Shown: positions 22,985 to 33,851, numbered from the stretch's first letter. The stretch: DNA of 36,249 nucleotides from Pseudomonas caricapapayae (GCF_001400735.1 NZ_LJPW01000092.1:1-36249); one strand, 5' to 3'. Notes: generated by a model from the sequence alone, not told the origin. Program-made: numbers and translations.

Positions 22985-23986
22985 TTACTGCGCGTTATGC
23001 AGTGCCAGGCAATTGTCGAGCATGCGGTTGGAGAACGCCCATTCGTTGTCGTACCACGACAGGACCTTGAGCAACTTGCCGCTGACCTTGGTGTGATTGG
23101 CGTCGAAGATCGATGACAGCGGGTTGTGGTTGAAGTCGTGGGAAACCAGCGGCAGGGCGTTGTAGCCCAGCACTTTGGAATGCTGGCTGGCTTCTTTCAT
23201 CAGCGCATTGACTTCTTCGGCGGTGGTTTCACGCTTCAGGGTCACGGTCAGGTCGACCAGCGAAACGTTGATGACAGGTACGCGCACGGCCATGCCGGTG
23301 AGTTTGCCCGCCAGTTCCGGCAGCACCAGGCCGACGGCTTCGGCTGCACCGGTCTTGCTCGGGATCATCGATTGGGTGGCCGAACGGGCGCGGTATGGGT
23401 CGCTGTGGTAAACGTCGATCAGCGTCTGGTCGTTGGTGTAGGCATGGATGGTGGTCATCAGGCCGTTTTCGATACCCAGTTCGCGGTGCAGCACCTGGGC
23501 AACCGGTGCCAGGCAGTTGGTGGTGCAGGATGCGCTGGAAATGATCTGATGCGACTGGCGCAGCGTGTCGTGATTGACGCCATAGACGATGGTGGCATCG
23601 GCACCGCTGGCCGGGGCGGAGATAATGACCTTGCGCGCACCGGCGGTAAGGTGAGCGGCGGCCTTGTCGCGGCTGGTGAACAGACCGGTGCATTCGAACA
23701 CCACATCGATGTCCTGCGCCTTCCACGGCAACTCGGCCGGATTGCGAATGGCACTGACCGAAATACGGTCACCATTGACGGTCAGGCTTTCCTTGTCGCA
23801 CTCGACCGTGCCGCTGAAAGGCCCGTGTACCGTGTCGAAGCGCAGCAGGTGTGCGTTGATTTCGCTGTCGCCAAGATCGTTGATGGCGACGACCTGCAGG
23901 TCCTGGCGGTAGCCTTGGGTATACAGTGCACGTAGGACGTTGCGGCCGATGCGGCCAAAACCGTTGATTGCGATACGAAGAGTCAT
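22985..23986 (-). CDS. gap: Glyceraldehyde-3-phosphate dehydrogenase, type I (Gap-1)
   Basis: A 333-residue cytosolic NAD-dependent dehydrogenase that oxidises glyceraldehyde-3-phosphate from the Entner-Doudoroff pathway. It has the N-terminal Rossmann motif INGFGRIGR (7-15), catalytic C154 in [11 protein letters not shown], a His in the [10 protein letters not shown] region, and the conserved WYDNEW near the C-terminus. The ATG at 23986 follows AAGGACGG. It is divergent from edd across a region with two HexR boxes, the known glucose-induced arrangement in Pseudomonas where it is called gap-1 or gapA. The sigma-factor gene downstream appears to have separate control. Confidence 0.95.
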   Translation of the reverse strand: MTLRIAINGFGRIGRNVLRALYTQGYRQDLQVVAINDLGDSEINAHLLRFDTVHGPFSGTVECDKESLTVNGDRISVSAIRNPAELPWKAQDIDVVFECTGLFTSRDKAAAHLTAGARKVIISAPASGADATIVYGVNHDTLRQSHQIISSASCTTNCLAPVAQVLHRELGIENGLMTTIHAYTNDQTLIDVYHSDPYRARSATQSMIPSKTGAAEAVGLVLPELAGKLTGMAVRVPVINVSLVDLTVTLKRETTAEEVNALMKEASQHSKVLGYNALPLVSHDFNHNPLSSIFDANHTKVSGKLLKVLSWYDNEWAFSNRMLDNCLALHNAQ

Positions 23987-24003
23987 ACAGCCGTCCTTCT
24001 GAA

Positions 24004-24012
24004 TTTGTTGTT
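24004..24012 (-). promoter_or_regulatory. CA-rich Crc/Hfq-type motif in the gap leader
   Basis: On the minus strand the gap leader reads AACAACAAA about 18 bases before the start codon, fitting the AAnAAnAA pattern bound by Hfq with Crc in catabolite repression. It overlaps the HexR box. Confidence 0.45.
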
Positions 24013-24022
24013 GGAATTACAA
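24008..24022. promoter_or_regulatory. HexR operator, gap side
   Basis: TTGT, 7 bases, ACAA (TTGTTGGAATTACAA), exactly the TTGT-N7-ACAA form of Pseudomonas HexR sites. It lies 22 bases before the gap start. HexR repression is relieved by 2-keto-3-deoxy-6-phosphogluconate. Confidence 0.78.
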
Positions 24023-24069
24023 GATTATTCTCATAGAAATAGAAAACAAGCCTTTTTAGTGGCAATATT

Positions 24070-24084
24070 TTGTTTTATCTACAA
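24070..24084. promoter_or_regulatory. HexR operator, edd side
   Basis: A second TTGT-N7-ACAA (TTGTTTTATCTACAA), 62 bases from the first centre to centre and 122 bases before edd. Two sites in one divergent region allow separate control of gap and of the edd-glk-gltR-gtrS operon. Confidence 0.78.
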
Positions 24085-24119
24085 CTACAAGCCTGAAAGG
24101 CCATCCCGGTTGATCGAGA

Positions 24120-24138
24120 TCAGGGTTTTACTCCCTGA
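24120..24138 (+). other. Short hairpin in the edd leader
   Basis: TCAGGG, a 7-base loop, CCCTGA, between the second HexR box and edd. It has no T-run; perhaps a 5'-leader stabilising stem. Confidence 0.3.
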
Positions 24139-24205
24139 CCGTCACTGCTCGAAAACCGGAACCGTCTTTACGGGTGACCTTAGACGTTAGCCTGGAGTTC
24201 ATCAC

Positions 24206-26032
24206 ATGCATCCCCGCGTCCTTGAAGTAACCGAGCGACTCATCGCCCGCAGTCGCGATATCCGTCAGCGCTACCTTCAATTGATACGCGGCGCAGCGAG
24301 CGATGGCCCGATGCGCGGCAAGCTTCAATGTGCCAACTTTGCTCACGGCGTCGCTGCCTGCGGACCGGAAGACAAGCAAAGCCTGCGTCTGATGAACGCC
24401 GCCAACGTGGCAATCGTCTCTTCCTACAACGAAATGCTCTCGGCGCATCAGCCCTACGAGCACTTTCCTGCTCAGATCAAACAGGCTTTACGTGACATTG
24501 GTTCGGTCGGTCAGTTTGCCGGCGGCGTACCTGCCATGTGCGATGGGGTGACTCAGGGAGAACCGGGCATGGAGCTGGCCATTGCCAGCCGCGAAGTGAT
24601 TGCCATGTCCACGGCAGTTGCTTTGTCACACAATATGTTCGACGCCGCGATGATGCTCGGTATCTGCGACAAGATCGTACCCGGTCTGATGATGGGGGCT
24701 CTGCGTTTCGGTCACCTGCCTACCATCTTCGTGCCGGGCGGGCCGATGGTTTCAGGGATCTCCAACAAGGAAAAAGCCGACGTACGGCAACGTTATGCGG
24801 AAGGCAAAGCCACCCGTGAAGAGTTACTCGACTCGGAAATGAAGTCCTATCACGGTCCGGGAACCTGCACCTTCTACGGGACGGCCAACACCAATCAGTT
24901 GTTGATGGAGGTCATGGGTATGCACCTTCCCGGTGCCTCGTTCGTCAATCCCTACACGCCACTGCGCGACGCGCTGACCGCTGAAGCAGCTCGCCAGGTG
25001 ACGCGTCTGACCATGCAGAGCGGCAGTTTCATGCCGATTGGCGAAATCGTCGACGAGCGCTCGCTGGTCAACTCCATCGTTGCGCTGCACGCCACTGGCG
25101 GCTCGACCAACCATACGCTGCACATGCCGGCCATTGCCCAGGCCGCCGGAATCCAGTTGACCTGGCAGGACATGGCCGACCTGTCTGAAGTGGTGCCGAC
25201 CCTCAGCCACGTCTACCCCAACGGCAAAGCCGATATCAACCACTTCCAGGCTGCGGGCGGCATGTCGTTCCTGATCCGTGAATTGCTCGCTGCCGGTCTG
25301 CTGCACGAAAACGTCAACACCGTGGCAGGTTATGGTTTGAGCCGTTACACCAAGGAACCCTTCCTGGAAGACGGCAAGCTGGTCTGGCGTGAAGGGCCGC
25401 TCGAAAGCCTGGATGAAAACATCTTGCGGCCGGTTGCCCGTCCGTTCTCGCCGGAAGGGGGGTTGCGGGTCATGGAAGGCAATCTGGGACGCGGTGTGAT
25501 GAAAGTCTCCGCTGTGGCGCCGGAGCATCAGATTGTCGAAGCGCCAGCCAAGGTCTTTCAGGATCAGAAAGAGCTGGCAGATGCGTTCAAGGCCGGCGAG
25601 CTGGAGTGCGATTTCGTCGCCGTGATGCGTTTCCAGGGGCCGCGCTGCAACGGCATGCCCGAACTGCACAAGATGACGCCGTTTCTGGGGGTTTTGCAGG
25701 ACCGTGGTTTCAAGGTTGCGTTGGTCACCGATGGGCGCATGTCGGGCGCGTCGGGCAAGATCCCGGCGGCCATTCATGTCTGCCCGGAAGCGTTCGATGG
25801 TGGTCCGCTGGCGCTGGTGCGCGATGGTGACGTGATCCGCGTGGATGGCGTAAAAGGCACGTTACAAGTGCTGGTCGAAGCGTCAGAATTGGCCGCCAGA
25901 GAGCCGGCCATCAACCAGATCGACAACACTGTCGGCTGTGGTCGCGAGCTGTTTGGATTCATGCGCATGGCCTTCAGCTCCGCAGAGCAAGGTGCCAGCG
26001 CCTTTACCTCTAGTCTGGAGACGCTTAAGTGA
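24206..26032 (+). CDS. edd: Phosphogluconate dehydratase
   Basis: A 608-residue cytosolic enzyme that converts 6-phosphogluconate to 2-keto-3-deoxy-6-phosphogluconate, the defining Entner-Doudoroff step. It belongs to the IlvD/Edd family and shows the iron-sulfur cluster and active-site segments: [54 protein letters not shown], and [20 protein letters not shown]. Full family length. GGAG lies 8 bases before the ATG at 24206. It is first in edd-glk-gltR-gtrS; its stop overlaps the glk start by four bases. HexR sites upstream explain glucose induction. Confidence 0.96.
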   Translation: MHPRVLEVTERLIARSRDIRQRYLQLIRGAASDGPMRGKLQCANFAHGVAACGPEDKQSLRLMNAANVAIVSSYNEMLSAHQPYEHFPAQIKQALRDIGSVGQFAGGVPAMCDGVTQGEPGMELAIASREVIAMSTAVALSHNMFDAAMMLGICDKIVPGLMMGALRFGHLPTIFVPGGPMVSGISNKEKADVRQRYAEGKATREELLDSEMKSYHGPGTCTFYGTANTNQLLMEVMGMHLPGASFVNPYTPLRDALTAEAARQVTRLTMQSGSFMPIGEIVDERSLVNSIVALHATGGSTNHTLHMPAIAQAAGIQLTWQDMADLSEVVPTLSHVYPNGKADINHFQAAGGMSFLIRELLAAGLLHENVNTVAGYGLSRYTKEPFLEDGKLVWREGPLESLDENILRPVARPFSPEGGLRVMEGNLGRGVMKVSAVAPEHQIVEAPAKVFQDQKELADAFKAGELECDFVAVMRFQGPRCNGMPELHKMTPFLGVLQDRGFKVALVTDGRMSGASGKIPAAIHVCPEAFDGGPLALVRDGDVIRVDGVKGTLQVLVEASELAAREPAINQIDNTVGCGRELFGFMRMAFSSAEQGASAFTSSLETLK

Positions 26033-26994
26033 AGTTGGCCCTGGTCGGTGATATAGGCGGTACCAATGCACGTTTTGCCATTTGGGAAGACGACACGCTG
26101 CATTCTGTCCGGGTATTCCCGACCATTGACTACGCCGGGCCCGAAAAGGCCATCGAAGTCTATCTGCAGGACCTTGAGCTGCAGCGCGGAGATATCAGCC
26201 ATGTATGCCTGGCCGTGGCCGGGCCGGTCGACGGTGATTTCTTCCAGTTCACCAACAGCCATTGGCAGTTGAGCCGCACCGCGTTCTGTGCCGACCTGAA
26301 GGTCGAACATCTGCTGCTGATCAACGACTTCACTGCCATGGCGCTGGGCATGACCCGCCTCAGCGAAGATGAGTACCTGACGGTCTGCCATGGCGTCGGT
26401 AAACCTGATCGCCCAAGCGTGGTCGTGGGGCCGGGTACAGGGCTGGGCGTCGGAACGCTGATCAGGCTTGAAGGCAGTCGCTGGATGGCGTTGCCGGGCG
26501 AGGGCGGGCATGTTGACCTGCCAATCGGTACGGCGCGCGAGGCGCTGTTGTGGACCCGTTTGATGGCCGAGCACGAACATGTCAGCGCTGAGGTCGTACT
26601 CAGCGGCGCGGGCTTGCTGTTGCTGTATCAGGTCAGTTGCGCATTGGACGATGTCGAGCCGGTGCTCAAGTCGCCTGCCGCGATCACGTCGGCTGCGCTG
26701 TCAGGCGATCCGGTCGCTGCCGCTGTGCTGGAGCAGTTCTGCGTGTTTCTCGGCAGAGTGGTGGGCAATACTGTCCTTACCCTGGGAGGTCTGGGCGGGG
26801 TCTATATGGTGGGTGGCGTAGTACCGCGTTTCACCGATTTCTTCATGAACAGCGGGTTCAAGCGAGCCATGGCCGAGAAGGGCGTCATGAGCGACTATTT
26901 CAAGGACCTGCCGGTCTGGCTGGTGACTGCCGAGTACCCTGGCCTTACAGGCGCAGGTGTCGCTCTGCAGCAAGCGTTTGGTGCGCAGATCTGA
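26029..26994 (+). CDS. glk: Glucokinase
   Basis: A 321-residue ROK-unrelated bacterial glucokinase (Glk family) phosphorylating cytoplasmic glucose with ATP. ATP-binding motifs [11 protein letters not shown] (7-17) and [12 protein letters not shown] are visible, with NDFTAMALG around the sugar site and EGGHVDLP. It starts with GTG overlapping the edd stop (GTGA), so its translation depends on edd. In Pseudomonas it supplies glucose-6-phosphate from the Gts transporter route rather than the periplasmic oxidation route. The response-regulator gene follows after 49 bases. Confidence 0.95.
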   Translation: MKLALVGDIGGTNARFAIWEDDTLHSVRVFPTIDYAGPEKAIEVYLQDLELQRGDISHVCLAVAGPVDGDFFQFTNSHWQLSRTAFCADLKVEHLLLINDFTAMALGMTRLSEDEYLTVCHGVGKPDRPSVVVGPGTGLGVGTLIRLEGSRWMALPGEGGHVDLPIGTAREALLWTRLMAEHEHVSAEVVLSGAGLLLLYQVSCALDDVEPVLKSPAAITSAALSGDPVAAAVLEQFCVFLGRVVGNTVLTLGGLGGVYMVGGVVPRFTDFFMNSGFKRAMAEKGVMSDYFKDLPVWLVTAEYPGLTGAGVALQQAFGAQI

Positions 26995-27006
26995 GCAACC
27001 TCCCAT

Positions 27007-27015
27007 AACAACAAA
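27007..27015 (+). promoter_or_regulatory. CA-rich Crc/Hfq-type motif upstream of gltR
   Basis: AACAACAAA, followed by a second CA-rich stretch (CCAACAAGGA) that runs into the ribosome site of gltR. It fits the AAnAAnAA pattern of Crc/Hfq translational targets. Confidence 0.45.
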
Positions 27016-27043
27016 GCTTCACAGCCAACAAGGACGCTTCAAC

Positions 27044-27781
27044 TTGAGCTCAGTCAGTAAATCGATCCTGCTGGTGGATGACGATCAGGAGATTCGCGAA
27101 TTGCTGGACGCTTACCTGAGCCGCGCCGGTTTTCAGGTCCGCACGGTGGGTGATGGCGCGGATTTTCGGCGCGCGTTCAATGAAGAGCCAAGCGACTTGC
27201 TGATCCTTGATGTCATGCTGCCCGATGAAGATGGTTTCAGCCTGTGTCGCTGGATCCGCCAACATCCACGTCAGCCGCACGTGCCCATCATCATGCTGAC
27301 TGCCAGTTCGGACGAGGCTGACCGGGTCATCGGTCTGGAGCTGGGTGCCGACGATTACCTGGGCAAGCCCTTCAGCCCGCGTGAGCTTCAGGCCCGGATC
27401 AAGGCGCTGTTGCGACGGGCCCAGTTCGGTCAGGAGCGTCCAGGTGGCGACGTGATCCTGTTCGATGAGTGGCGGCTGGACATGGTCAGTCACCGGCTGT
27501 TTCACAACGACGGCGAAGAGGTGATCCTGTCCGGTGCCGACTTCGCACTGCTCAAGCTGTTTCTCGACAACCCCCAGCAGATTCTCGACCGCGACACCAT
27601 CGGCAACGCCACGCGCGGGCGTGAGCTGATGCCGCTGGAGCGAATTGTCGACATGGCAGTCAGTCGTCTGCGCCAGCGTCTGCGCGACACCGGCAAGTCG
27701 CCGCGTCTGATCCGCACCATTCGCGGCAGCGGTTATCTGCTGGCCGCGAACGTCAACTCGCAAGCGGGCAACGGCTATTAA
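27044..27781 (+). CDS. gltR: Response regulator GltR (OmpR family)
   Basis: A 245-residue two-component regulator. The receiver domain (about 5-120) has D12-D14, phospho-acceptor D56 (LLILDVMLPDEDG) and Lys in LGKPF. The winged-helix domain (about 140-235) includes ADFALLKLFLDNPQQILDRD and RLIRTIRGSGYLL. I chose the TTG at 27044, 9 bases after AAGGA; a longer reading from 26957 would overlap glk by 38 bases and has no ribosome site. In Pseudomonas GltR controls the glucose transport genes encoded just downstream. The sensor kinase gene follows after 13 bases. Confidence 0.9.
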   Translation: MSSVSKSILLVDDDQEIRELLDAYLSRAGFQVRTVGDGADFRRAFNEEPSDLLILDVMLPDEDGFSLCRWIRQHPRQPHVPIIMLTASSDEADRVIGLELGADDYLGKPFSPRELQARIKALLRRAQFGQERPGGDVILFDEWRLDMVSHRLFHNDGEEVILSGADFALLKLFLDNPQQILDRDTIGNATRGRELMPLERIVDMAVSRLRQRLRDTGKSPRLIRTIRGSGYLLAANVNSQAGNGY

Positions 27782-27794
27782 CTCCCCGGCGGCA

Positions 27795-29249
27795 GTGCCG
27801 AAAAGAACCGGCCTGCCACTGCCGCGCTCGTTGCTGGGGCGCATGCTGCTGTTGACGTTACTGGCGGTCCTGCTGGCGCAGATGCTGTCCAGCGTGATCT
27901 GGCTGTCACAGTTGCGAGCCACTCAGACAGAGGGGCTGGTGACCAGTGCGCGCAGCCTGGCGTACTCGATGGCAGCCAGCGTCAGTTACTTTCGCTCATT
28001 GCCGCTGGCCTATCGCCCTATGGTGCTGGATCAATTACGCAGCATGGGCGGCACACGCTTCGTCGTCTCGCTCAACGACCATCCGCTGGACATGCAGATC
28101 ATGCAGCCTACGCCCCGCAAACAGGCGGTGCTGGACGTGGTGGGCGACGTATTGCGCCAGCGGCTGGGCAATGGCCCGGACATCACCGTGTGGTTTGCGC
28201 GGCCCGACGAATTGCGGATTTTCAATAGCGGCCTGAAGCTCGATGAGTTGCCGCGCTCGTGGGCGCATTACGCGTTGACACTTGAGCCGGTGAACCCTCC
28301 GGTGCTGGTTACGCAAATCGAAATGGCGCCCGGCGAGTGGTTCTACATTGCCTCGCTGCTGCCTGAACCCTATACCTCGCTGGAGGAGCAGGACCTGCCC
28401 CTCCAGCAGGTCTCATTCATCGTTCTGACCAGCGCATTTCTGTTGTTGTTTATCGGTTTGCTGGTGCATTGGCAGAGCCGGCCGCTCAAGCGCCTGGCGC
28501 GGGCCGCGCGGGATATGTCGCTGGGGGCGGACGTCGAGCCTGTGGTCGAGGGCGGCGGCAGTGAGGTCATCGAGGTCAGCCGGGCGTTCAACGCCATGCG
28601 CACGCGGATCAGCCGCTACCTGACCGAGCGCGGCCAGTTGTTCAGTGCCATCTCCCACGACCTGCGCACGCCCATTACCCGTCTGCGGCTGCGTGTCGAG
28701 CTGCTGGAAGACGAGCACGTGCAGCGTAAATTCAGCCGCGACCTGGACGAGCTGGAGTTGCTGGTCAAAGGCGCGCTGCAATGCGTCAAGGACACCGATA
28801 TTCATGAAAACATCGAGCCGGTGGACCTCAATGCGTTGCTTGATTGCCTGGTCGAGCCCTGGCTCAGCGCCGAAGGCGACGGGCGCGTCACTCAGTTGGG
28901 CGAGGCTCAGGCCGCCTATCCCGGCAAGCCGCTGGCGCTGAGGCGCTGCATCGGAAATCTGATCGACAATGCGCTCAAATACGGCCATCGGGCTCACTTG
29001 AAAGTCGAAGACAACGCTGCGGCTTTCGTCCTGCATGTGGATGACGAAGGGCCTGGTGTACCCGAGCAACGTCTGGAACACGTATTCGAGCCGCATTTCC
29101 GTCTGGCAGGTAACCAGCAGCAGGGTTACGGTCTGGGTCTGGGCATTGCGCGCAACATCGCTCACAGTCATGGCGGCGAGGTCAGCCTGCAGAATCTGCG
29201 TGACGGTGGGTTGCGAGTCACGCTGTACCTGCCCAGAACCACGGAATGA
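27795..29249 (+). CDS. gtrS: Sensor histidine kinase GtrS (GltS), partner of GltR
   Basis: A 484-residue inner-membrane kinase. TM1 (about 17-37) and TM2 (about 205-225) flank a periplasmic sensor of about 165 residues. A HAMP domain (about 226-275) follows, then phospho-acceptor H288 in SAISHDLRTPITRLRLR, N-box NLIDNALKYG, G1 DEGPGVP and G2 GYGLGLGIARNI. In P. aeruginosa, GtrS senses periplasmic 2-ketogluconate and 6-phosphogluconate and controls glucose uptake through GltR. GTG at 27795 is the start; its ribosome site is weak, so translational coupling to gltR is likely. The position next to the transporter operon is typical. Confidence 0.9.
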   Translation: MPKRTGLPLPRSLLGRMLLLTLLAVLLAQMLSSVIWLSQLRATQTEGLVTSARSLAYSMAASVSYFRSLPLAYRPMVLDQLRSMGGTRFVVSLNDHPLDMQIMQPTPRKQAVLDVVGDVLRQRLGNGPDITVWFARPDELRIFNSGLKLDELPRSWAHYALTLEPVNPPVLVTQIEMAPGEWFYIASLLPEPYTSLEEQDLPLQQVSFIVLTSAFLLLFIGLLVHWQSRPLKRLARAARDMSLGADVEPVVEGGGSEVIEVSRAFNAMRTRISRYLTERGQLFSAISHDLRTPITRLRLRVELLEDEHVQRKFSRDLDELELLVKGALQCVKDTDIHENIEPVDLNALLDCLVEPWLSAEGDGRVTQLGEAQAAYPGKPLALRRCIGNLIDNALKYGHRAHLKVEDNAAAFVLHVDDEGPGVPEQRLEHVFEPHFRLAGNQQQGYGLGLGIARNIAHSHGGEVSLQNLRDGGLRVTLYLPRTTE

Positions 29250-29295
29250 TTGTCCCGATAGTGGCTTTAGGCTCTTGATTACCCGGTGATTTCAT

Positions 29296-29315
29296 TTGTC
29301 ACTGTCTTGTGACAA
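29296..29315. promoter_or_regulatory. Perfect dyad upstream of gtsA (candidate GltR operator)
   Basis: TTGTCAC, 6 bases, GTGACAA. A perfect 7-bp inverted repeat 103 bases before the gtsA start in the only sizeable gap between gtrS and the transporter operon. The spacing is not that of a HexR site. GltR is the obvious candidate binder; this is inference. Confidence 0.5.
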
Positions 29316-29396
29316 TTGCGCATCCCTTCGTTACTGTCACTGCCTCTGGCTTGGTTAGACTCCCACGAAGCGCAAGCACCAGACTTGCTCAGGCAT

Positions 29397-29407
29397 AACA
29401 ACAAGAA
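29397..29407 (+). promoter_or_regulatory. CA-rich Crc/Hfq-type motif at the gtsA ribosome site
   Basis: AACAACAAGAA immediately before the AAAGG ribosome site of gtsA. It matches AAnAAnAA. Occupation by Hfq/Crc would block translation of the glucose-binding protein during growth on preferred organic acids. Confidence 0.55.
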
Positions 29408-29418
29408 AGGTCAAATCG

Positions 29419-30705
29419 ATGAATTCCATGTCACGTCTCGCCGTTGTCATCTCTCTCGCTTCGTTGTTCCCTCTGAGCGCTATCGCCGCTGAATCCAAAG
29501 GCGCTGTTGAAGTGGTGCACTGGTGGACCTCGGGTGGCGAAAAGGCTGCGGTCGATGTTCTGAAAGCCCAGGTCGAAAAAGACGGTTTTGTCTGGAAGGA
29601 CGGTGCCGTCGCAGGTGGCGGTGGTGCCACAGCCATGACCGTGCTCAAGAGCCGCGCGGTTTCCGGCAACCCGCCGGGTGTTGCGCAGATCAAAGGCCCC
29701 GATATTCAGGAGTGGGCGTCTACCGGTCTGCTGGATAGCGATGCGTTGAAAGACGTCGCCAAGGCTGAAAAGTGGGACTCCCTGCTGGACAAGAAAGTCT
29801 CCGATACCGTCAAGTACGATGGCGACTATGTTGCCGTACCGGTGAACATTCACCGCGTCAACTGGCTGTGGATCAATCCCGAAGTCTTCAAGAAAGCCGG
29901 TATCGACAAGGCACCGACCACCCTCGAAGAATTCTACGCTGCGGGCGACAAGCTGAAGAAAGCCGGTTTCATCCCGCTGGCGCACGGCGGTCAGCCGTGG
30001 CAGGACAGCACGGTATTCGAAGCTGTTGTGCTGTCGGTCATGGGCGCTGATGGCTACAAGAAGGCGCTGGTCGATCTGGACGAGAGCGCGCTGACCGGTC
30101 CTGAAATGGTCAAGTCGCTGACTGAACTCAAGAAGGTCGCGACCTACATGGACGCCGACGGCAAGGGCCAGGACTGGAATCTGGAAGCTGCCAAGGTGAT
30201 CAACGGCAAGGCCGGCATGCAGATCATGGGTGACTGGGCCAAGAGCGAGTGGACAGCAGCCAAGAAGGTCGCCGGCAAGGATTATCAGTGCGTAGCCTTC
30301 CCGGGCACCGACAAGGCGTTCACCTACAACATCGACTCGCTGGCGGTGTTCAAGCAGAAAGACAAGGGCACCACTGCCGCGCAGCAGGACCTTGCCAAGG
30401 TCGCGATGGGTGAAGATTTCCAGAAGGTCTTCAGCATCAACAAAGGCTCGATCCCGGTTCGTGAAGACATGCTGTCCGATATGAGCAAATACGGTTTCGA
30501 CTCTTGTGCCCAAACCGCTGCGAAGGACTTCCTGGCTGACTCGAAGACCGGTGGTCTGCAGCCAAGCATGGCGCACAACATGGCAACTACGCTGGCAGTC
30601 CAGGGTGCGTTCTTCGATGTGGTAACCAACTACATCAATGATCCGAAAGCTGATCCGGCAGAAACAGCCAAAAAGCTGGCCGCTGCGATCAAATCTGCCA
30701 AGTAA
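29419..30705 (+). CDS. gtsA: Glucose ABC transporter periplasmic binding protein
   Basis: A 428-residue exported protein with a clear signal peptide ([23 protein letters not shown], cleavage before A24-E25). The mature protein is a family-1 sugar-binding protein: [55 protein letters not shown], and [12 protein letters not shown]. It captures glucose in the periplasm for GtsBC/GtsD. It is gtsA in P. putida nomenclature and gltB in P. aeruginosa. A ribosome site (AAAGG) lies 8 bases upstream. A hairpin in the 104-base gap downstream may give it higher expression than the permeases. Confidence 0.94.
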   Translation: MNSMSRLAVVISLASLFPLSAIAAESKGAVEVVHWWTSGGEKAAVDVLKAQVEKDGFVWKDGAVAGGGGATAMTVLKSRAVSGNPPGVAQIKGPDIQEWASTGLLDSDALKDVAKAEKWDSLLDKKVSDTVKYDGDYVAVPVNIHRVNWLWINPEVFKKAGIDKAPTTLEEFYAAGDKLKKAGFIPLAHGGQPWQDSTVFEAVVLSVMGADGYKKALVDLDESALTGPEMVKSLTELKKVATYMDADGKGQDWNLEAAKVINGKAGMQIMGDWAKSEWTAAKKVAGKDYQCVAFPGTDKAFTYNIDSLAVFKQKDKGTTAAQQDLAKVAMGEDFQKVFSINKGSIPVREDMLSDMSKYGFDSCAQTAAKDFLADSKTGGLQPSMAHNMATTLAVQGAFFDVVTNYINDPKADPAETAKKLAAAIKSAK

Positions 30706-30733
30706 TTCGTTCTGAACTGCCTTTAACCGTCGT

Positions 30734-30770
30734 CCGCAGTGCTGAAATCCCTAGTTGATTTCGCCTGCGG
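30734..30770 (+). other. Two-segment hairpin between gtsA and gtsB
   Basis: Stem CCGCAG / CTGCGG enclosing a second stem GAAATC / GATTTC around a 7-base loop, with an asymmetric internal bulge. There is no T-run. Position and form fit a hairpin that stabilises the 3' end of the binding-protein mRNA segment or attenuates read-through into the permease genes. Confidence 0.55.
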
Positions 30771-30809
30771 CTGCGGCCTGAATTCGATACACCTGATGGG
30801 ATACTCCCG

Positions 30810-31718
30810 ATGAGCTCTGTCGCTGCGCACAGCAAAGCCTCGCCAATGGATGCGCTGCAACGCTGGCTACCAAAACTGGTGCTGGCACCCAGCATGTTCA
30901 TCGTGTTGGTCGGTTTCTATGGCTACATCCTCTGGACCTTCGCACTGTCGTTCACCAACTCGACGTTTCTGCCGTCCTACAAATGGGTCGGTCTGGCGCA
31001 ATATGCGCGCCTCATGGACAACGACCGCTGGTGGGTGGCGAGCAAGAACCTCGCTGTGTTTGGCGGCATGTTCATTGCCATCAGCCTGGTGATCGGTGTT
31101 CTGCTGGCCGTCTTGCTGGACCAGCGAATCCGTCGTGAAGGCATGATTCGCACCATCTACCTGTACCCGATGGCGTTGTCGATGATCGTCACCGGTACGG
31201 CGTGGAAGTGGCTGCTCAATCCTGGTCTGGGCCTGGACAAGATGCTGCGTGACTGGGGCTGGGAAGGTTTCCGCCTGGACTGGCTGGTCGATCCGGATCG
31301 CGTGGTCTACTGCCTGGTCATCGCTGCCGTATGGCAATCTTCCGGTTTTGTCATGGCGCTGTTTCTGGCCGGGCTGCGTGGAGTCGATCAGTCGATCATC
31401 CGTGCAGCGCAAATGGATGGCGCAAGTCTCCCGATGATCTACTGGCGTGTAGTGCTGCCGAGCCTGCGTCCGGTATTTTTCAGTGCGGTCATGATTCTGG
31501 CGCACATCGCCATCAAGAGTTTCGATCTGGTGGCCGCAATGACGGCCGGAGGCCCGGGTTACTCATCCGACTTGCCCGCGATGTTCATGTATTCCTTTAC
31601 CTTCAGCCGTGGCCAGATGGGCATGGGCTCGGCCAGTGCAATTCTGATGCTCGGCGCGATTCTGGCGATTCTGGTGCCGTACCTGTATTCCGAGCTGAGG
31701 ACCAAACGCCATGACTAG
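30810..31718 (+). CDS. gtsB: Glucose ABC transporter permease
   Basis: A 302-residue inner-membrane permease with six predicted helices (about 24-48, 85-108, 121-140, 170-190, 220-245, 272-294). The EAA loop, which docks to the ATPase, is RAAQMDGASLPMIYWRVVLPSLRP. It pairs with GtsC to form the channel (MalF-like). ATG at 30810 has only a weak GGGAT site. Its end overlaps gtsC by 8 bases. Confidence 0.93.
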   Translation: MSSVAAHSKASPMDALQRWLPKLVLAPSMFIVLVGFYGYILWTFALSFTNSTFLPSYKWVGLAQYARLMDNDRWWVASKNLAVFGGMFIAISLVIGVLLAVLLDQRIRREGMIRTIYLYPMALSMIVTGTAWKWLLNPGLGLDKMLRDWGWEGFRLDWLVDPDRVVYCLVIAAVWQSSGFVMALFLAGLRGVDQSIIRAAQMDGASLPMIYWRVVLPSLRPVFFSAVMILAHIAIKSFDLVAAMTAGGPGYSSDLPAMFMYSFTFSRGQMGMGSASAILMLGAILAILVPYLYSELRTKRHD

Positions 31719-32556
31719 TCATGTTGGAAAACCGGGTATCAGCTTCAGTCGCATTGTCATCTATGCCGTGTTGTTGCTGGCCTGCCTGATATATCTGGTG
31801 CCGTTGGTGGTGATGCTGTTCACCAGCTTCAAGACCCCCGAAGACATCGGCACCGGTAACCTGCTGAGCTGGCCGAGCGTGGTCACTGCAATTGGCTGGA
31901 TCAAGGCCTGGGACATCGTTGACGGCTACTTCTGGAACTCGATCAAGATCACGGTTCCGGCGGTGCTCATTTCCACTGCAATCGGCGCGCTCAACGGCTA
32001 TGTGCTGTCGATGTGGCGCTTCAAAGGCTCGCAGCTGTTCTTCGGTCTGTTGCTGTTTGGTTGCTTCCTGCCGTTCCAGACCGTTCTGCTGCCAGCCTCC
32101 TTCACGCTCGGCAAGATGGGCCTGGCCAACACGACCACCGGGCTGGTATTTGTCCATGTGGTCTACGGGCTGGCGTTTACAACGCTATTCTTTCGTAATT
32201 ACTACGTCAGCATTCCCGATGCGCTGGTCAAGGCAGCACGGCTGGACGGTGCCGGATTCTTCACCATCTTCGGGCGCATCATTCTGCCGATGTCCACGCC
32301 CATCGTGATGGTCTGCCTGATCTGGCAGTTCACCCAGATCTGGAACGATTTCCTGTTCGGCGTTGTGTTCTCCAGTGGCGAGTCACAGCCGATCACTGTG
32401 GCGCTGAACAATCTGGTCAATACCAGCACAGGTGCCAAGGAATACAACGTTGACATGGCGGCGGCGATGATTGCCGGTCTGCCGACACTGCTGGTGTATG
32501 TACTGGCTGGCAAGTATTTCCTGCGTGGGCTCACGGCCGGCGCGGTCAAGGGGTAA
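31711..32556 (+). CDS. gtsC: Glucose ABC transporter permease
   Basis: A 281-residue MalG-like permease with six helices, first at about 13-36. The EAA loop is KAARLDGAGFFTIFGRIILPMSTP, and the family C-terminus AGKYFLRGLTAGAVKG is typical of sugar permeases. It starts inside gtsB and stops two bases before gtsD, so the three genes are translationally linked. Confidence 0.93.
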   Translation: MTSHVGKPGISFSRIVIYAVLLLACLIYLVPLVVMLFTSFKTPEDIGTGNLLSWPSVVTAIGWIKAWDIVDGYFWNSIKITVPAVLISTAIGALNGYVLSMWRFKGSQLFFGLLLFGCFLPFQTVLLPASFTLGKMGLANTTTGLVFVHVVYGLAFTTLFFRNYYVSIPDALVKAARLDGAGFFTIFGRIILPMSTPIVMVCLIWQFTQIWNDFLFGVVFSSGESQPITVALNNLVNTSTGAKEYNVDMAAAMIAGLPTLLVYVLAGKYFLRGLTAGAVKG

Positions 32557-32558
32557 TC

Positions 32559-33725
<1,167 letters not shown>

Positions 33726-33824
33726 TTCAGCACCAGGCATTGCCGCGGGGTCGTTGACTGCCACACCGAAACGACCGACCGGCGAACACGAAGCAGTGAA
33801 TGAAGCAAGACGTCTACCAAAGCT

Positions 33825-33835
33825 AATAACAATAA
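33825..33835 (+). promoter_or_regulatory. CA-rich Crc/Hfq-type motif upstream of oprB
   Basis: AATAACAATAA, a full AAnAAnAAnAA match, directly before the ACGAGGA ribosome site of oprB. This is the best of the four such motifs in the window and supports catabolite control of porin translation. Confidence 0.6.
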
Positions 33836-33851
33836 AACGAGGATTGATGGG

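Noticed and set aside
24824..25777. Minus-strand 317-residue reading frame
   Set aside because: Antisense to edd, with no recognisable domain.
29431..30576. Minus-strand 381-residue reading frame
   Set aside because: Antisense to gtsA, with no domain or ribosome site.
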